Shown in pieces: positions 18,921-30,636 of a stretch of 64,000 nucleotides of DNA (its first letter is position 1; every line of letters begins with the position of its first letter). Made by a program: the position numbers and the translations under genes. The notes under the pieces were generated by a model. It saw nothing but the letters and a program-made list of their open reading frames with translations. It was not told where the DNA came from and made no database searches. Origin of the DNA: Zerene cesonia (taxonomy: Eukaryota; Arthropoda; Insecta; Lepidoptera; Pieridae); the NCBI RefSeq assembly GCF_012273895.1, contig NC_052110.1, positions 5,022,001-5,086,000 on the forward strand, given 5' to 3'.

Positions 18921-20016
18921 TAGGATTTCGTATATGACGGCTCCCAATTCTTTAGTACTTAAATTCTTCAGGTCTGAAAACCTGTACAAATCTATGAAAT
19001 TGAAGTTTTAGTTAGATTTTTATTAAGACTTCACCAGCACAATATTTGTTTCACATCTTTATAGAAGTAGCTGAGCAGGTTTTGACATCAATTTTTAAAA
19101 GATAAATTGCTGAGATTTCTGAAAAGTTAGATATTACCAATTCTAAGGTAATAAAATCATGCATCGCTGTAAGAGTAACTTTATTTTTAAATTTTATCGG
19201 AATACCAAGAATATCAAAGCTACGCATACTGTCCAGCAACATAATTAATTATATAAAAGAAATCCCCCAAACGCTATATCTGAAAATACTATCAGAAATA
19301 CAATCGTGAATATTTACACTACCTAATTCAAATAGGTATAATTGTTCAAAATAAACGTAAACTTCTCAACAATCTGCAAAAAGAGTATTATTTCTTACTC
19401 TACGATTAAAAACCAAACTGTTCTAATTCATACCGCGGCATTTAAAATTCGAATGGCCATTTCTTTAGAATATCTAGCAAAAAAAACCATTCTACCAACA
19501 TTTCAGCATGTGATTATAAAAGTATGTGGTATTTATGCAAAGCACGCAATTAAAAAAGTCACAAGTTATAGTTCGCGTGTTCGTAAGCTTAATAGTGATT
19601 AATGCTACGCCACCTCGAACAATCGTTTCTTAGAATAACGCATTCAGTTCAAGAAAATTTGATGTGATTGTTGAAATTAAAGCGCTGCTGGCCAAATGAT
19701 CGATAAGGAAAGCAATCAAACCGGTAACTTCGAGTCGGATTAACTGACAAGTTTATCATCATTTGTGACTTGTCAACCATTAGAAATCTTAGCCTGGGAA
19801 TAATCATCATATTTTAATTTTGTATGAACAGATAAAATTTCATTTTTACATAGAAAATTTAAACACGATTCGTCATTCAATAAACTACATTACAAAATTG
19901 AATAAACAATTGAAACAAATCATGACTACTAATTGTACCTCTATCTTACTAATATTAATATGTAGGTACATATTCATTGTTATGCAGTACTATTCTGAGA
20001 TCAGAAAAGATTAGGG

Positions 20017-20024
20017 GTATAGAT
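20017..20024. repeat. 8-bp target-site duplication, left
   Basis: GTATAGAT immediately before the hAT inverted end; the same eight bases follow the right end at 20689-20696. Eight bases is the hAT superfamily length. Confidence 0.92.
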
Positions 20025-20688
20025 TAGAGATGCCACGAATAGTTGATTGGCCGAATACCGAATATTCGGCAACGCTATCGGCCGAAGCGCCGAATATTCG
20101 GCCACCGAATATTCGGCCACCGAATATTCGGCACGAAATACATGCTTGTCGGGGGCGCGTTCGCTGGAATAAGACAAGTAAAAACCTGTTTTCCTCGTTG
20201 CGTTGGCGCGGCAGGAGATCGATGTCTATTTGTTTCAATTCAATTGCGAGTAAATCACGTCAAGGATAGTCGCCTAGATAGGAAGGCCGATCCTTACAAG
20301 TGGTGGTTAGCAAACGAAAAACAATACCCAAATCTTTCGAAATTTGCTAAAGTGTATCTTTCTTCTCCTGGAAGTAGCGTGTATAGTGAGAGGTTATTTT
20401 CTGAGGCTGGTATCATTTACGATGAAAAGCGTAGTCGTTTGCTACCAATAAATGCAGAAAAGCTTGTTTTTATCCATCACAACTTATCACTGATCAATTT
20501 TAATTACTAAAGAGTTGTAATTGGGAAATAAATGGATAATTTTGAGTAATATGATGTTCTTTTTTTCATTGATTTGCTATTCGGTATTCGGCCGAATAGT
20601 ACGTATTATTCGGCCGAATACCGAATAGTTAAAATGTGGCCGAATAGGCCGAATACCGAATAGCTGCCGAATATTCGTGGCATCTCTA
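20025..20688 (+). mobile_element. hAT transposon derivative with intact ends
   Basis: Perfect 16-bp inverted ends, TAGAGATGCCACGAAT at 20025-20040 and its complement at 20673-20688, flanked by GTATAGAT duplications. Inside both ends lie many copies of CCGAATA/TATTCGG in both orientations, probable transposase sites. The 664-bp body keeps only the 3' end of a transposase gene, so it is an internal-deletion derivative. Exact inverted ends and target duplication suggest recent movement. Confidence 0.92.
20043..20510 (+). pseudogene. hAT transposase C-terminal dimerisation domain, remnant
   Basis: The frame ends at TAA 20508-20510. Its last 80 residues read DPYKWWLANEKQYPNLSKFA, then KVYLSSPGSSVYSERLFSEA and GIIYDEKRSRLLP, the classic hATC dimerisation block (W...YP.L...A...L..P.SS...ER.FS.AG.I...RS.L). 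The first half translates terminal repeats and unrelated sequence and is not transposase. BED finger and catalytic core are missing, so it cannot transpose itself; it may use a relative's enzyme. Confidence 0.85.
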
Positions 20689-20696
20689 GTATAGAT
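20689..20696. repeat. 8-bp target-site duplication, right
   Basis: GTATAGAT directly after the right inverted end, identical to 20017-20024. Confidence 0.92.
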
Positions 20697-23139
20697 AACA
20701 GAATTCCGTAAGTAGCGTGCAATTTGACCAAATAAATACGAAATGATCACAACACAGTACATTTCTTTTCACCTCTACGTACATATACCCTGAAAATATA
20801 TTATTTGTGCGCCATAGCTCATATTCAAAGCAAAGTTTGACGTATCTCGTTGTGACGTCAAGCAAAATATTTTAACGAGGGGTCTAGGATTAACAGTACG
20901 GTTGTAGATATAACAAGTTTTTGTTTGATTATTCCGCGGGCTTTCGACACGGCCCTTTTGAACCTTTTGATTGAACGAGTGCTTTGTTATAAATATTAGC
21001 CTTTCTTTGTGACAGGGTTTTGTGATATTGTGGTGATTTCTGATATAACTTATTCAGGTACGGTGAGGACTTATTGACCTTCCGAAATTTGTGTTACGAG
21101 AACTCGTACTATATCTATTAATTGAAGAAATGTACGCTTTAAGGAGAAACCGATTAAAAATCAAAGTAGATAACTTACTTCTGCGTGAATAAATTAATTA
21201 ATGATAGTGTTATATTATATCTACTATTATAGGTTATCATATAAGTTTAAATTGGCTATTGATTAGTTATTCGTTATATTATGTCATTCAGTAAAGACAC
21301 AGTTTTCTAATGGTAAAAGAATTTTATAAATCGGTCCTATAGTTTTTGTGTGAAAATATTGCATACATACAAAATTTTCTCTTTATAATATTAGTATGAA
21401 TATCTGCCAAATAATCAACATAGCTGAACGAAACTAAATGATTATGCAGAATACGTTCATTTTGAAATTAATGTATATAAAAGAAAATGGTGTTAATTAA
21501 ACTATTTATAACTCAAGAATGATGAAACCGATTTGGCTGAAAATTTGTGCAGAGGTAACTTAGAACCAGGAGACGGACATAGGGAAGTTTTTATCCCAGA
21601 AATCCCACGGAACATGCGAAGAAAACCCTGGGTCTATATTTCTTATAACCACAAGTAAAGGCGCGGGCGGCCAGCTAGTTTTAAAAATAAAATAAACATT
21701 TTTACCAACAAAAATCAAAAGCAATTGCACTTGACTGATATACTGTAACATAAAAAATAGAATTGCTTGTCAGTAAATACATTAAGATGACGAAGATAAT
21801 TTAAATTTAAACCATCCCATATTGTTTTAGGTGTAAACAGGTCAGGATTTGCTGTCTTAATTATCAACAAAAAATCATGAATGAAATAAGAGTAAGTACA
21901 AAAGGGGGATTTTTACAAAAAGGCATTACTATAATCGCCTAAACCGATCGTTAATTAGCTCCTAATCCGTATAAGCAAATCTTTTAATCAGTAAAAACAA
22001 AACATTGTTCATATAGAATAAAAACTAAACTATAAAAGAGCCTAGCTATTGAATTTAAGCGGCTTACAAAGAGAACGGGCAAAATATTCCCAATTTGTGA
22101 GGCAATATTTTCTGTGCGCAGTGGTGCAATATATTTGCCAGTCAATCTCTTATTTGGTATTCGGTAGGTATCGTCAAAAGGTATTTACTCTTTAAAAAGA
22201 CAAATAAATATATTTCGTAAATAATTCTATTTATAACATCTTTCGATCTGAACTCTTTGGTTGCTTTTGCTGACTTGCGTTGAATCAATCTATTGTTATT
22301 CAATAAACAATTCTATTATTTATTCTTTTATATACCTCAAAGTCCAACATTTCTTTATTTCTATAGTATTCTTTAAAAACCATTTGCTGTAACAGCGATA
22401 ATACTATAACAATACAGACAACGCTTGAATGAGACTTCAGTATCATAATATTCCGTACTTTACTACCAACATACCTTTTTTTAAGTGGAGAAATATTGCA
22501 TAGATACCCACGGCCCCAAGGGAAGGTGCGGTGGCTTATGTCGGATTCCTATCGACTAAAACTCCACTGTGTTCCGTCATACCGCATTGATGATGGGGCC
22601 AAGGGTACTTATACTCCCAACATACCTATAGGAACTTATATAAATACACATCATTATTTGGTACTGAAGAAAATTCGTATTTTTAAGAAAACACCTCTCT
22701 CTCTCAACAACAAACAGTAGTGTATAAATTCATTTTTATAATTACTATTATTATTTAATTAAGTAGGTTTTAATAAAAAACTATTTAGATGCTGAATATC
22801 ATGAACTGCTTATTTTGGTTGGAATAGCAAAACATTAGTACTTTTATTGGCAATTATTTTGAAAATGTAGGGAGTTAGATGTATATAAAAGTGTGTGTAA
22901 AAGTTTAAAGTATATTTTTTTTCTGTTGAATATCAGTTTATGCTATCTGTACGTAAATAAATACTCGTTGAAGCAAGCTTTTAGTGGAATAAATTCAATT
23001 ATAAAATTTCGATGTGGACGTCAACAAAATTTGTGAAACAAACGGAAAATAATCCGTTTAAAATCTGTTAACAATTTGTTATGGTCTAGTTAATGAATAT
23101 AAAATATGCTAATATATGTGTACTGTAATTTATAGAATA
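20697..23139. other. Intergenic, mostly featureless
   Basis: A Helitron-like 3' end lies at about 21500-21678 (GCGGGCGGCCAGCTAG end). A GC-richer patch at about 22500-22640 looks like old repeat sequence. No gene is supported. Confidence 0.45.
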
Positions 23140-23342
23140 CTAGCTGCGCCCCGCGGTTTCACCCGCGTAAGTCTGTATCCCGTAGGAATATCGGGATAAA
23201 AAGTCGCCTATATATTATTCCAGTTGTCCAGCTATCTACGTACCAAATTTCATTGCAAGCTGTTCAGAGGTTTTTGTGTGTAAGAGCAACAAACAAACAT
23301 CCTTATAAACTTTCGCATTTATAATATTAATATGAAGTAGGA
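23140..23342 (-). mobile_element. Helitron-like element (family A)
   Basis: On the + strand begins CTAGCTGCGCCCCGCGG, the reverse complement of the family 3' end; the 5' end is at about 23342 with two TCCTA units. It abuts a family C repeat that begins at about 23351. Confidence 0.75.
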
Positions 23343-23350
23343 TAGGATTT

Positions 23351-23530
23351 AACCAACTTCGATAAAAGGAAGAGGTTCTCAATTCGACTGTGTTTATTAC
23401 CTTAGAACTTTGGACTGGCTGAGTCGAATTTTATTATCCTTTTTCATTCGAAGGTGGTCCCGTGCGGTCCCATTAAAATTTGGTCTAGTTCAGATAATTC
23501 GGAGCTGGTTTTATTTTGCTAAAAATAATA
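23351..23530. repeat. Lepidopteran 'GACTTC / GGTTCTCAATTCGACTG' repeat (family C)
   Basis: Contains AACCAACTTCG, AGAGGTTCTCAATTCGACTG, a degenerate ACTGGCTGAGTCGATTTT-like block and GTGCGGTCCCATTAAAATTT. Copies or reverse copies recur at 40124-40293, 55341-55411, 59632-59733, 50585-50715 and 25900-26050. Confidence 0.6.
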
Positions 23531-23600
23531 ATTATCAATTGTGTACTCTATAAGGTAGGCATATTGACGTATTTTATTAACAAAACATTATGTGATAAAC

Positions 23601-23910
23601 GTGGTGGCTCAGTGGTGAGAACCTCGGACTTCAAAATCGATAAGTCGGGGTTCGAGACCGAGCGAGCGTGCAGGAAATAAATAAATTTTTCAATTTATCT
23701 GCACATGTGGATAACATCACCGCTGCTTAAAACGGTCAAGGAAAACATCGTGAGGAAAACGGCATGTCCAAGAATCAAAAGTTCGACGACACGTGACATC
23801 TGCCAACTCGCACTTGGCCAGCGTGGATTATGGATTATGGATTATTATGAACCCTCATAGGAGGCCCGTGTCCCAGCAGTGGGAACATATATGGGCTGAT
23901 GATGACGATG
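23601..23910 (+). mobile_element. tRNA-derived SINE (family B), full length
   Basis: GTGGTGGCTCAGTGGTGAGA and GGTTCGAGACC at the head, (GAT)-rich tail at 23898-23910. A short GGATTATG duplication (about 23825-23845) in the body distinguishes this copy. Confidence 0.85.
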
Positions 23911-26900
23911 TGATAAAAATTATAAATCGCCTAATAACAATCTGCTGAATTTAAATAACAGATAATAAAAACAAAACGCCTGCTACAAAAGTATAAATAA
24001 CAAGGAAACATTATTTGCTAAGTGAAGTTCTTAAGGGATTAAACTTTTAATTAGGAGATTTCCTGTTCTATAATCATCGTCCTTTGTCGGCGCTCGGATG
24101 TAGGTACTTAAGACGAGACTCAGCCAATTTCAAGTATTTTCGAACAATTTAATATCTTCATAAAAATTTAATTAAAAAATCTTCGTCCTTGTTATTTGTG
24201 CTTTGAAATGGAATACGATTTAATGGACATACGAGACTCGTTCTTTTATTTTAATCTTTATAAATAATTCTATCTGTTATCTTATTTCTTTTTGTCGTAT
24301 ATTTAAATGTGACGTTTCAAAAGCTTCCATAGAGGGTACGAATAAATGGTTGATTATTTACACATTTTTTTATTATTGTTTGCTTAAATACAAGTATGAT
24401 CCCCGAACAAGTGGGCGCGAGGCGGGAAATGTCACACACACTTGCGTCTATAGACTTTCTAAAAATTTCACAACACTATCTTTTTCCTTATTATTTCATA
24501 CGAATATTTATGTTTTCACAAGTTTACTTATGAGGTAGTAAATCAAAATAAGTACAAATCCATTTATAAAAGAATTATCTAGCTCTTCAAACAATTACAA
24601 TAAACATGCAAGAACGATTATCTAATAAGCCCAGTTATTTCATAGAAGTCCTTCGTAAAAACAAAACGTCCAAATATGTAAATCCTATAGCCCTGTGTCA
24701 CAGCTGTTAAGACGTTCAATTGTTCTGCCATTTTAGCTCAACATATGTTTATTTCACTGAATATTTATGAAAGCCGTATTGACGCGGGTTGTGATTTGGC
24801 TGAACGGCGAATTTTTAGTTCTCGACCGAATCGCCGATTCATTTGTATTCCATTTTCGAATAGCGTTTGGCCATTATTCGATTAGTTGATGTTTGTGTTC
24901 GCATTATTTTACGTATAGTCTGCGTAGAAAGGGGACTAAACTTAATTTGCAATTTTTAAGGTGATATTAAGGAAACTTATTCTTTGACGGATTAGAAATT
25001 GAAAAAAATACAAGATAAATATGGTTGTACATTCTTATCATCTTCTACGACTAACTTGGGAATAAATATTCAAGATATTTGTACCGGTCAATGTATTAAT
25101 ATTATATTAAATTAAAATATATCCAAAATGTAAAAAGATAAGCTAGCTAGCTTTACATGTTTTTAAATTAAATGGTTCGCGTTTTTACAGTCTTCTGAGC
25201 CATTATCATTTTGAAATGTCGCTTAATATTGAACGTTGACAGAAAGCTGCGTTATGTAAGCATAACTCGCATCAATGCAAACAAATCCATATCTATAAAC
25301 GTCAATTTGTCTGCGGCTCGCATTACCCTAACCCTAAATCAGTATTTTAGGCTGAAAGTCGATTATATGCTAACGGCTATTTGAGCATAAATTCAAGGCA
25401 TAAAATATCATTATCTAGACGGGCGTAGCTAAGATTATTTGCATATGCGTAAACTAGAATATGGCCCAAGGGACGAGCATGCTCGTATCGGAGTGCTTAG
25501 GCAATTTTGGGAACAAATTTTCGTGGAATGGTTTGCGATATTTATTGTTTACGCGATTTGATCGTATGTATTTCTTAGAGAGCGGTTACTGGATATTTGG
25601 ATGTTTCAATTTGATTACTTTTGATGTCATATCCGGAAAGTAAGCAACCACCATCGTCCATAAACAACGGCGTTTCCGCTTTTAAGGGGTAAGGGGTACG
25701 AAAATGATTGATGAAATGAAAGAAGGAGTGGACTGGAAAGGGTGTTGAAAAGAAAACGGGCCGTAGCTCCTCCCGTACGAAACACAGTACTATTTCATAC
25801 CGGTCTTCTGTGTGATCCTCGGTGCGAGCTGGCCCAAATCGTGCCGATGCGTGCTCGACTACAACACTCAACTGACCTTGATAATGTTGTATTGTTAACC
25901 GAAGAAAGAAGTTCTCAATTCGAATGTTTATTTTTATTTTTTTAACTCGATAAATCCGTGAGTATTAAACAGAATTAAATGATAGTTATTTTTATGTTTG
26001 ATAGACAATTGTTGTAGGTAATTGGGTCCCATTTTAGAATTTGAATTGGTACCTCTCTTTCAGGGACGTCTGTGACCTTTTGTATGAATTTATTAGCAGC
26101 GTTGGTAAAAAATAGTTTTATCTACATAATATACGCTCATTGAAATGTAAATAAAACATTGACCCTTTTAATGAATTATTTTATTGTGATAAATACAAAC
26201 GAAATTATGTTAGTAAGTGTCTACTTCTACTTAAAATTATGTCCTAACCTAAAATGTTATATACATGTATAAGACGGCCTTATTTCAGTTGTGTGTTTTT
26301 TATGTGTATGTGTATTTGTTGTGTTATATCATAAATGTATTTGAGATGAATAATAAACTAATTAATACACTTTCTTATTTTATATCTGCAACCGTCGGAA
26401 AATAAGTGTATATTAAACGGCAAGATGCTGATAAACCCACCCTCAGTTCAAGGTAGTCCTAAAAAATTCTCTCTCAAATAAATTTTACCCACGAACCATA
26501 AAAAATGCATACTCTCATAAGCATTTTTCACATAATCTTAGGGATATGAGGGTATCGTTTGATCCAAAACCCGAATAAGTTTACAAATGTTTCCCTCACA
26601 CAGTCGCTAAAAGGTCTTCTTGTTTGTAAGGTTGCGTTCACTATACGCATCACATAACGCACCCTGTACGTTGAAAATACGATGGAATAAAAGCTTATTA
26701 TTAACAATATGTACCTTTAATCCTTTATTTGATTATATACTTATATGATTTTTATCCTTTATTTGAAACTCATTACGAATTGACGAAAAGTACACTTGGT
26801 ACAATATAAATATTCGAAACAATCTAATATCGAGAAAACACTTAATCAATAACATAAAAGATATAACATAGCCACCAAGAGTGGTGACAAATTTCGACGA

Positions 26901-29900
26901 CCACTGTACAAACTATACAAAATCAGTTTGAAGATAAGTACATTACCATACCATACACTAATGTATAACTTGCCTTGCAGTGTTGTTGGCTGACCAGACG
27001 GCTGGAGACTTGGGCAGCTGAGTGAGGAACCTTCAAACTATCCGATGTCCAACAGCACTGTCCTGTATCCTCATCGTTATGTCTCGTGAGTGTTAAATCC
27101 AAATATCCTTAAAATATTATCAAGGAGGTAGGAACAGGTCCAAAATTATTATTATTACGTATACCTTTATGCAACTGTATACACGGCCTTATAGACCTCT
27201 GATTGACCCTCATTACCTAGCGGAGTGCTTTTATTTCGGATCTAATTCAATTTGAAATAAACGCCTTTATGTTATTTGATGACACTTTAATTTAATGTAA
27301 CGTAGGTCTACTTTACTCAATTTTCTTGCCACTGCGTAGAGGATTAAACCCATTTCAAATTTTCTGAGATCTCGTTAGATCTATTATGGTATGGTTTATA
27401 TAAGTTTCTGGTGAGGTAATATGTTCAAACTATTTCAAAAGAAGCATCTTTAAGAATATCGTTTTTGTATATTTTCTTCTGCGTTTGTCAATTCACAATA
27501 AAAAAACATATAGGAAAAGACCATGGGCGATGTCGTTTCCCCAAACACATGAATTTTCCAATATTCCGTATAGATTTAAAATAAAAAACCATTTAATATC
27601 GATGTATATATATAAACATGTTTCATTAAATAAGCAAGTTAATTTTGTCTTTTTTATATTTATTAACATTTGATACCTAATAATTTCAACGGTTTTCTAA
27701 AATTATTGCTTAATATATATAAATCCAATCGTTTACGTTTAAATGAAAATTTCTAGTACCCATATCATTTTAAATATCATCCATCAATTTCTCATACCGA
27801 CTGAGAGGATTTTAAAATCTATAAATCATGTAGTTCTCAATCTAAATGCGGTCCAATTACGTCTTAGATATTTCATTAATTACATCTGACCACAAAGGCG
27901 ATGCCCACAAACATCTGCCTGTTATTTTGTATCCAGTTACATTCAGTGTAGTCTCCGTAGTCACTTTGGTAACTGAAGACACAAGCGAGATTGTTGATTA
28001 GTTTGTATTTCAGAAGAGAATAGTCTGCAGAATTACCTAGTAACCTGAGTGACTGCGTAGCTTGTAAGTTTGACTTACATGACGCTGCTATTCTAAAGAA
28101 TAAACTATGAAGCCTGATGATGTATGGCATATGATATGTGAAAACTTTTATTACTTTTCAAATTATATCGCGTGTTTTATTTGAGCGAATTTGGAAAATC
28201 CTCTCGAATGATTGAACATCATCAAACGTTATAAAAGGTGGTTACGCATTTTGAATTCTTGTAATAGATATTGAGATTTTAAACATATGTCTGACTAATA
28301 TTTGATGTTTATTCTTAAATTATATAATCCTTATCCAATGTGTGTCTTTAAATTAAAATAATGTATGGAATCATAGATTTAATGGCAAGTTAATGTTTTG
28401 GTAATCTAATATACATATTAGGAGCCACACATCGTTCATATGTAACACACGCCTTATATAAATATACGTAAACGCCTTATATAAATATACGTAAAAGTTG
28501 CAAGGAAACAGCTGGTATATTACTATATCAGTTAGCGGCATGTGATACTCCGCTTATCTTCTAATTTACTTCTAAAACAGTTTTGCGGACACAAATATAT
28601 TTCGATCGTTGTAACAAAGACCAATTTCGTTATTTCGCGCTCTTTATGGAATGAAACCATGTTCTATGCTAAAACTACCACGATAAAAAACTGTCTCCAT
28701 ATTGAATTACCATATCTAATATATCCATGATGATATTTTTTCTTTTACGTCTCCATGTATTGGAGAATATACCTCCGTGTTCAATATCATTTTCCACGTA
28801 GCAATAATCATATTTTTGACCTTTTTACTTGTTAAAAATTTTATATAGATGCTTTGTGGTAGGTTTAGATATGGGGTGAGTTCGCAAGAATAATAAATTT
28901 CACTATGTATTATTTTTCAATTTAAATTTTTCTTGATAGTACTTACTACCGACAGGTGCCAATTTTCAAATACTCATTTAATTTATTTATTTAAAAGTCA
29001 ACATGAAATTAATTAGAATTGTATGAAGTTTGGTTGTACTTACTCGTAGATGTTTTTAAATGTTTATTTTATTTTATAGTCCACTAGGAGAAAAACACTA
29101 GTTCAATGTAACTAACTAACTGGCTTACTCAATCTACGACGACATGTAAATATAAAAATAGACATTAATTTGGGAATTACAAACTTTGATAAGTTGTACA
29201 AGAAAAACACTATATATGGATTATTTGAAAATGGAGCTGGATGTAATATTTAAAAAAGATAAATTCTTGCTACTGTCCCTATAATGTAAATTGAAGAAAA
29301 TACAATCAATGAACGCAAACTTAAAGCCATAATAACAGTTTTATTTCGTAAAATATAATGAAGAACAGAAGTCGCCTATAAAGTGTTATGTTATTTTAAA
29401 CAATTTTGACGACAATTTCAATTAAAGTCAAGTCGTTGGTAACCATCTTTCTTCGCTTCACGCTCGAGAAAACCCAATTACCCCAGTTATTAAATAAATT
29501 CTTCCTATCCTGATTAAATCGACAATCCTTTGAAATGAAGTAAAAATACGGTAAGTGAAACCACGACAACAAACTCACGTCTGAAAGGCATTTAATTAAT
29601 GGAGCCCAGAGTGAAATGAAATTCTTTCTTTTCAAAAGAAAAGTATAAGAGAAAAACTTAGATAATAGTTTGTTCAGTGGAGATGCGGATATCCGAGACT
29701 TGAGTTATCTACAATTTTCTTTGGCTATCTCTTTAAACTATTGAAGTATTCCTGTTAATTGCGTTTTGATTCGGATTTATGGTGCTCCTGTTATTTATTC
29801 AGAATTAGTAGGGATAGCAATAAGATTCAACTTGGAGAATGTGCCTTTATAAGTATTGTTAGTTCGACTTTCACTGGGTAAGTGAAGTGATACAATAAAT

Positions 29901-30437
29901 AAATGATCGTGTATCAACTCTTGAAAAACGTCGACACTTACGTCAATTCAACATCTAAGTAAAATAATGCACATACTATTCACAAGTGTATTTTTTTCCT
30001 AAATAAAAGCAATTATAGTGGAATAATTCCGTAGGAATTACATTTGGTACGGTCAACATAGCGACAGTTGCGGAAAATTGGCATTACAAACAAGATATAG
30101 ACTTTTCTATACTAAAAAGAAGTTATTTGCCACACGTGACTCTTGTGCAGGAATTAGGAAAAATGTGCTCACGAAGATAGGAGATTTATTTGATTAGGGA
30201 GCTTTTATTAATACTAAGTGAGTATATATATTGCCCGCTCATGGTAGATATTATTTGCTAATATTAAGTACTAGACTATTATAAACTTTTTTAATATTAT
30301 AATTGAGGAAAATAATATATTTCCTATGTTATGTATTTGATAAAGGTGTTATTCAGCTATTCTAATATATGATTTATTATATTTTTTCTTATATAATAAA
30401 ACGTTCGAGTATCATTTTTAGTCTTATAGCATAAAAA
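23911..30437. other. Intergenic 6.5 kb
   Basis: Contains degenerate family D (about 25640-25760) and C (about 25900-26050) repeats and a perfect 23-bp tandem duplication at 28450-28495. No open frame has coding character; no tRNA or other RNA was recognised. Confidence 0.45.
28450..28495. repeat. Perfect 23-bp tandem duplication
   Basis: 28450-28472 equals 28473-28495 (begins CGCCTTATATAAATATACGT). Two exact copies, with no more flanking. Confidence 0.9.
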
Positions 30438-30636
30438 TCCTACTAATATTATAAATGCGAAAGTTTGTAAGGATGTGTGTGTGTTTGTTGCTCTTTCACG
30501 CAAAAACTACTGAACCGATTGCAATGAAATTTGGTATATAGATAGCTGGACAGCTGCAATATAATAGGCTACTTTTTTATCCCGATATTCCTACGGGATA
30601 CGGACTTGTGCGGGTGTAACCGCGGGGCGCAGCTAG
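30438..30636 (+). mobile_element. Helitron-like element (family A), full length
   Basis: Starts TCCTACTAATATTATAAATG after an A-run and ends CGCGGGGCGCAGCTAG, inserted between A and T. This is one of the least disturbed copies and can serve as a family reference. Confidence 0.82.

Noticed and set aside
22496..22720. 74-codon frame with PRPQGKVRW
   Set aside because: Lies in a GC-richer stretch that looks like dispersed repeat; no start context or splice sites.
25310..25345. Telomere-like CCCTAACCCTA
   Set aside because: Only two units and not the insect TTAGG array; single CCTAACCTAA at about 26250 is equally trivial.
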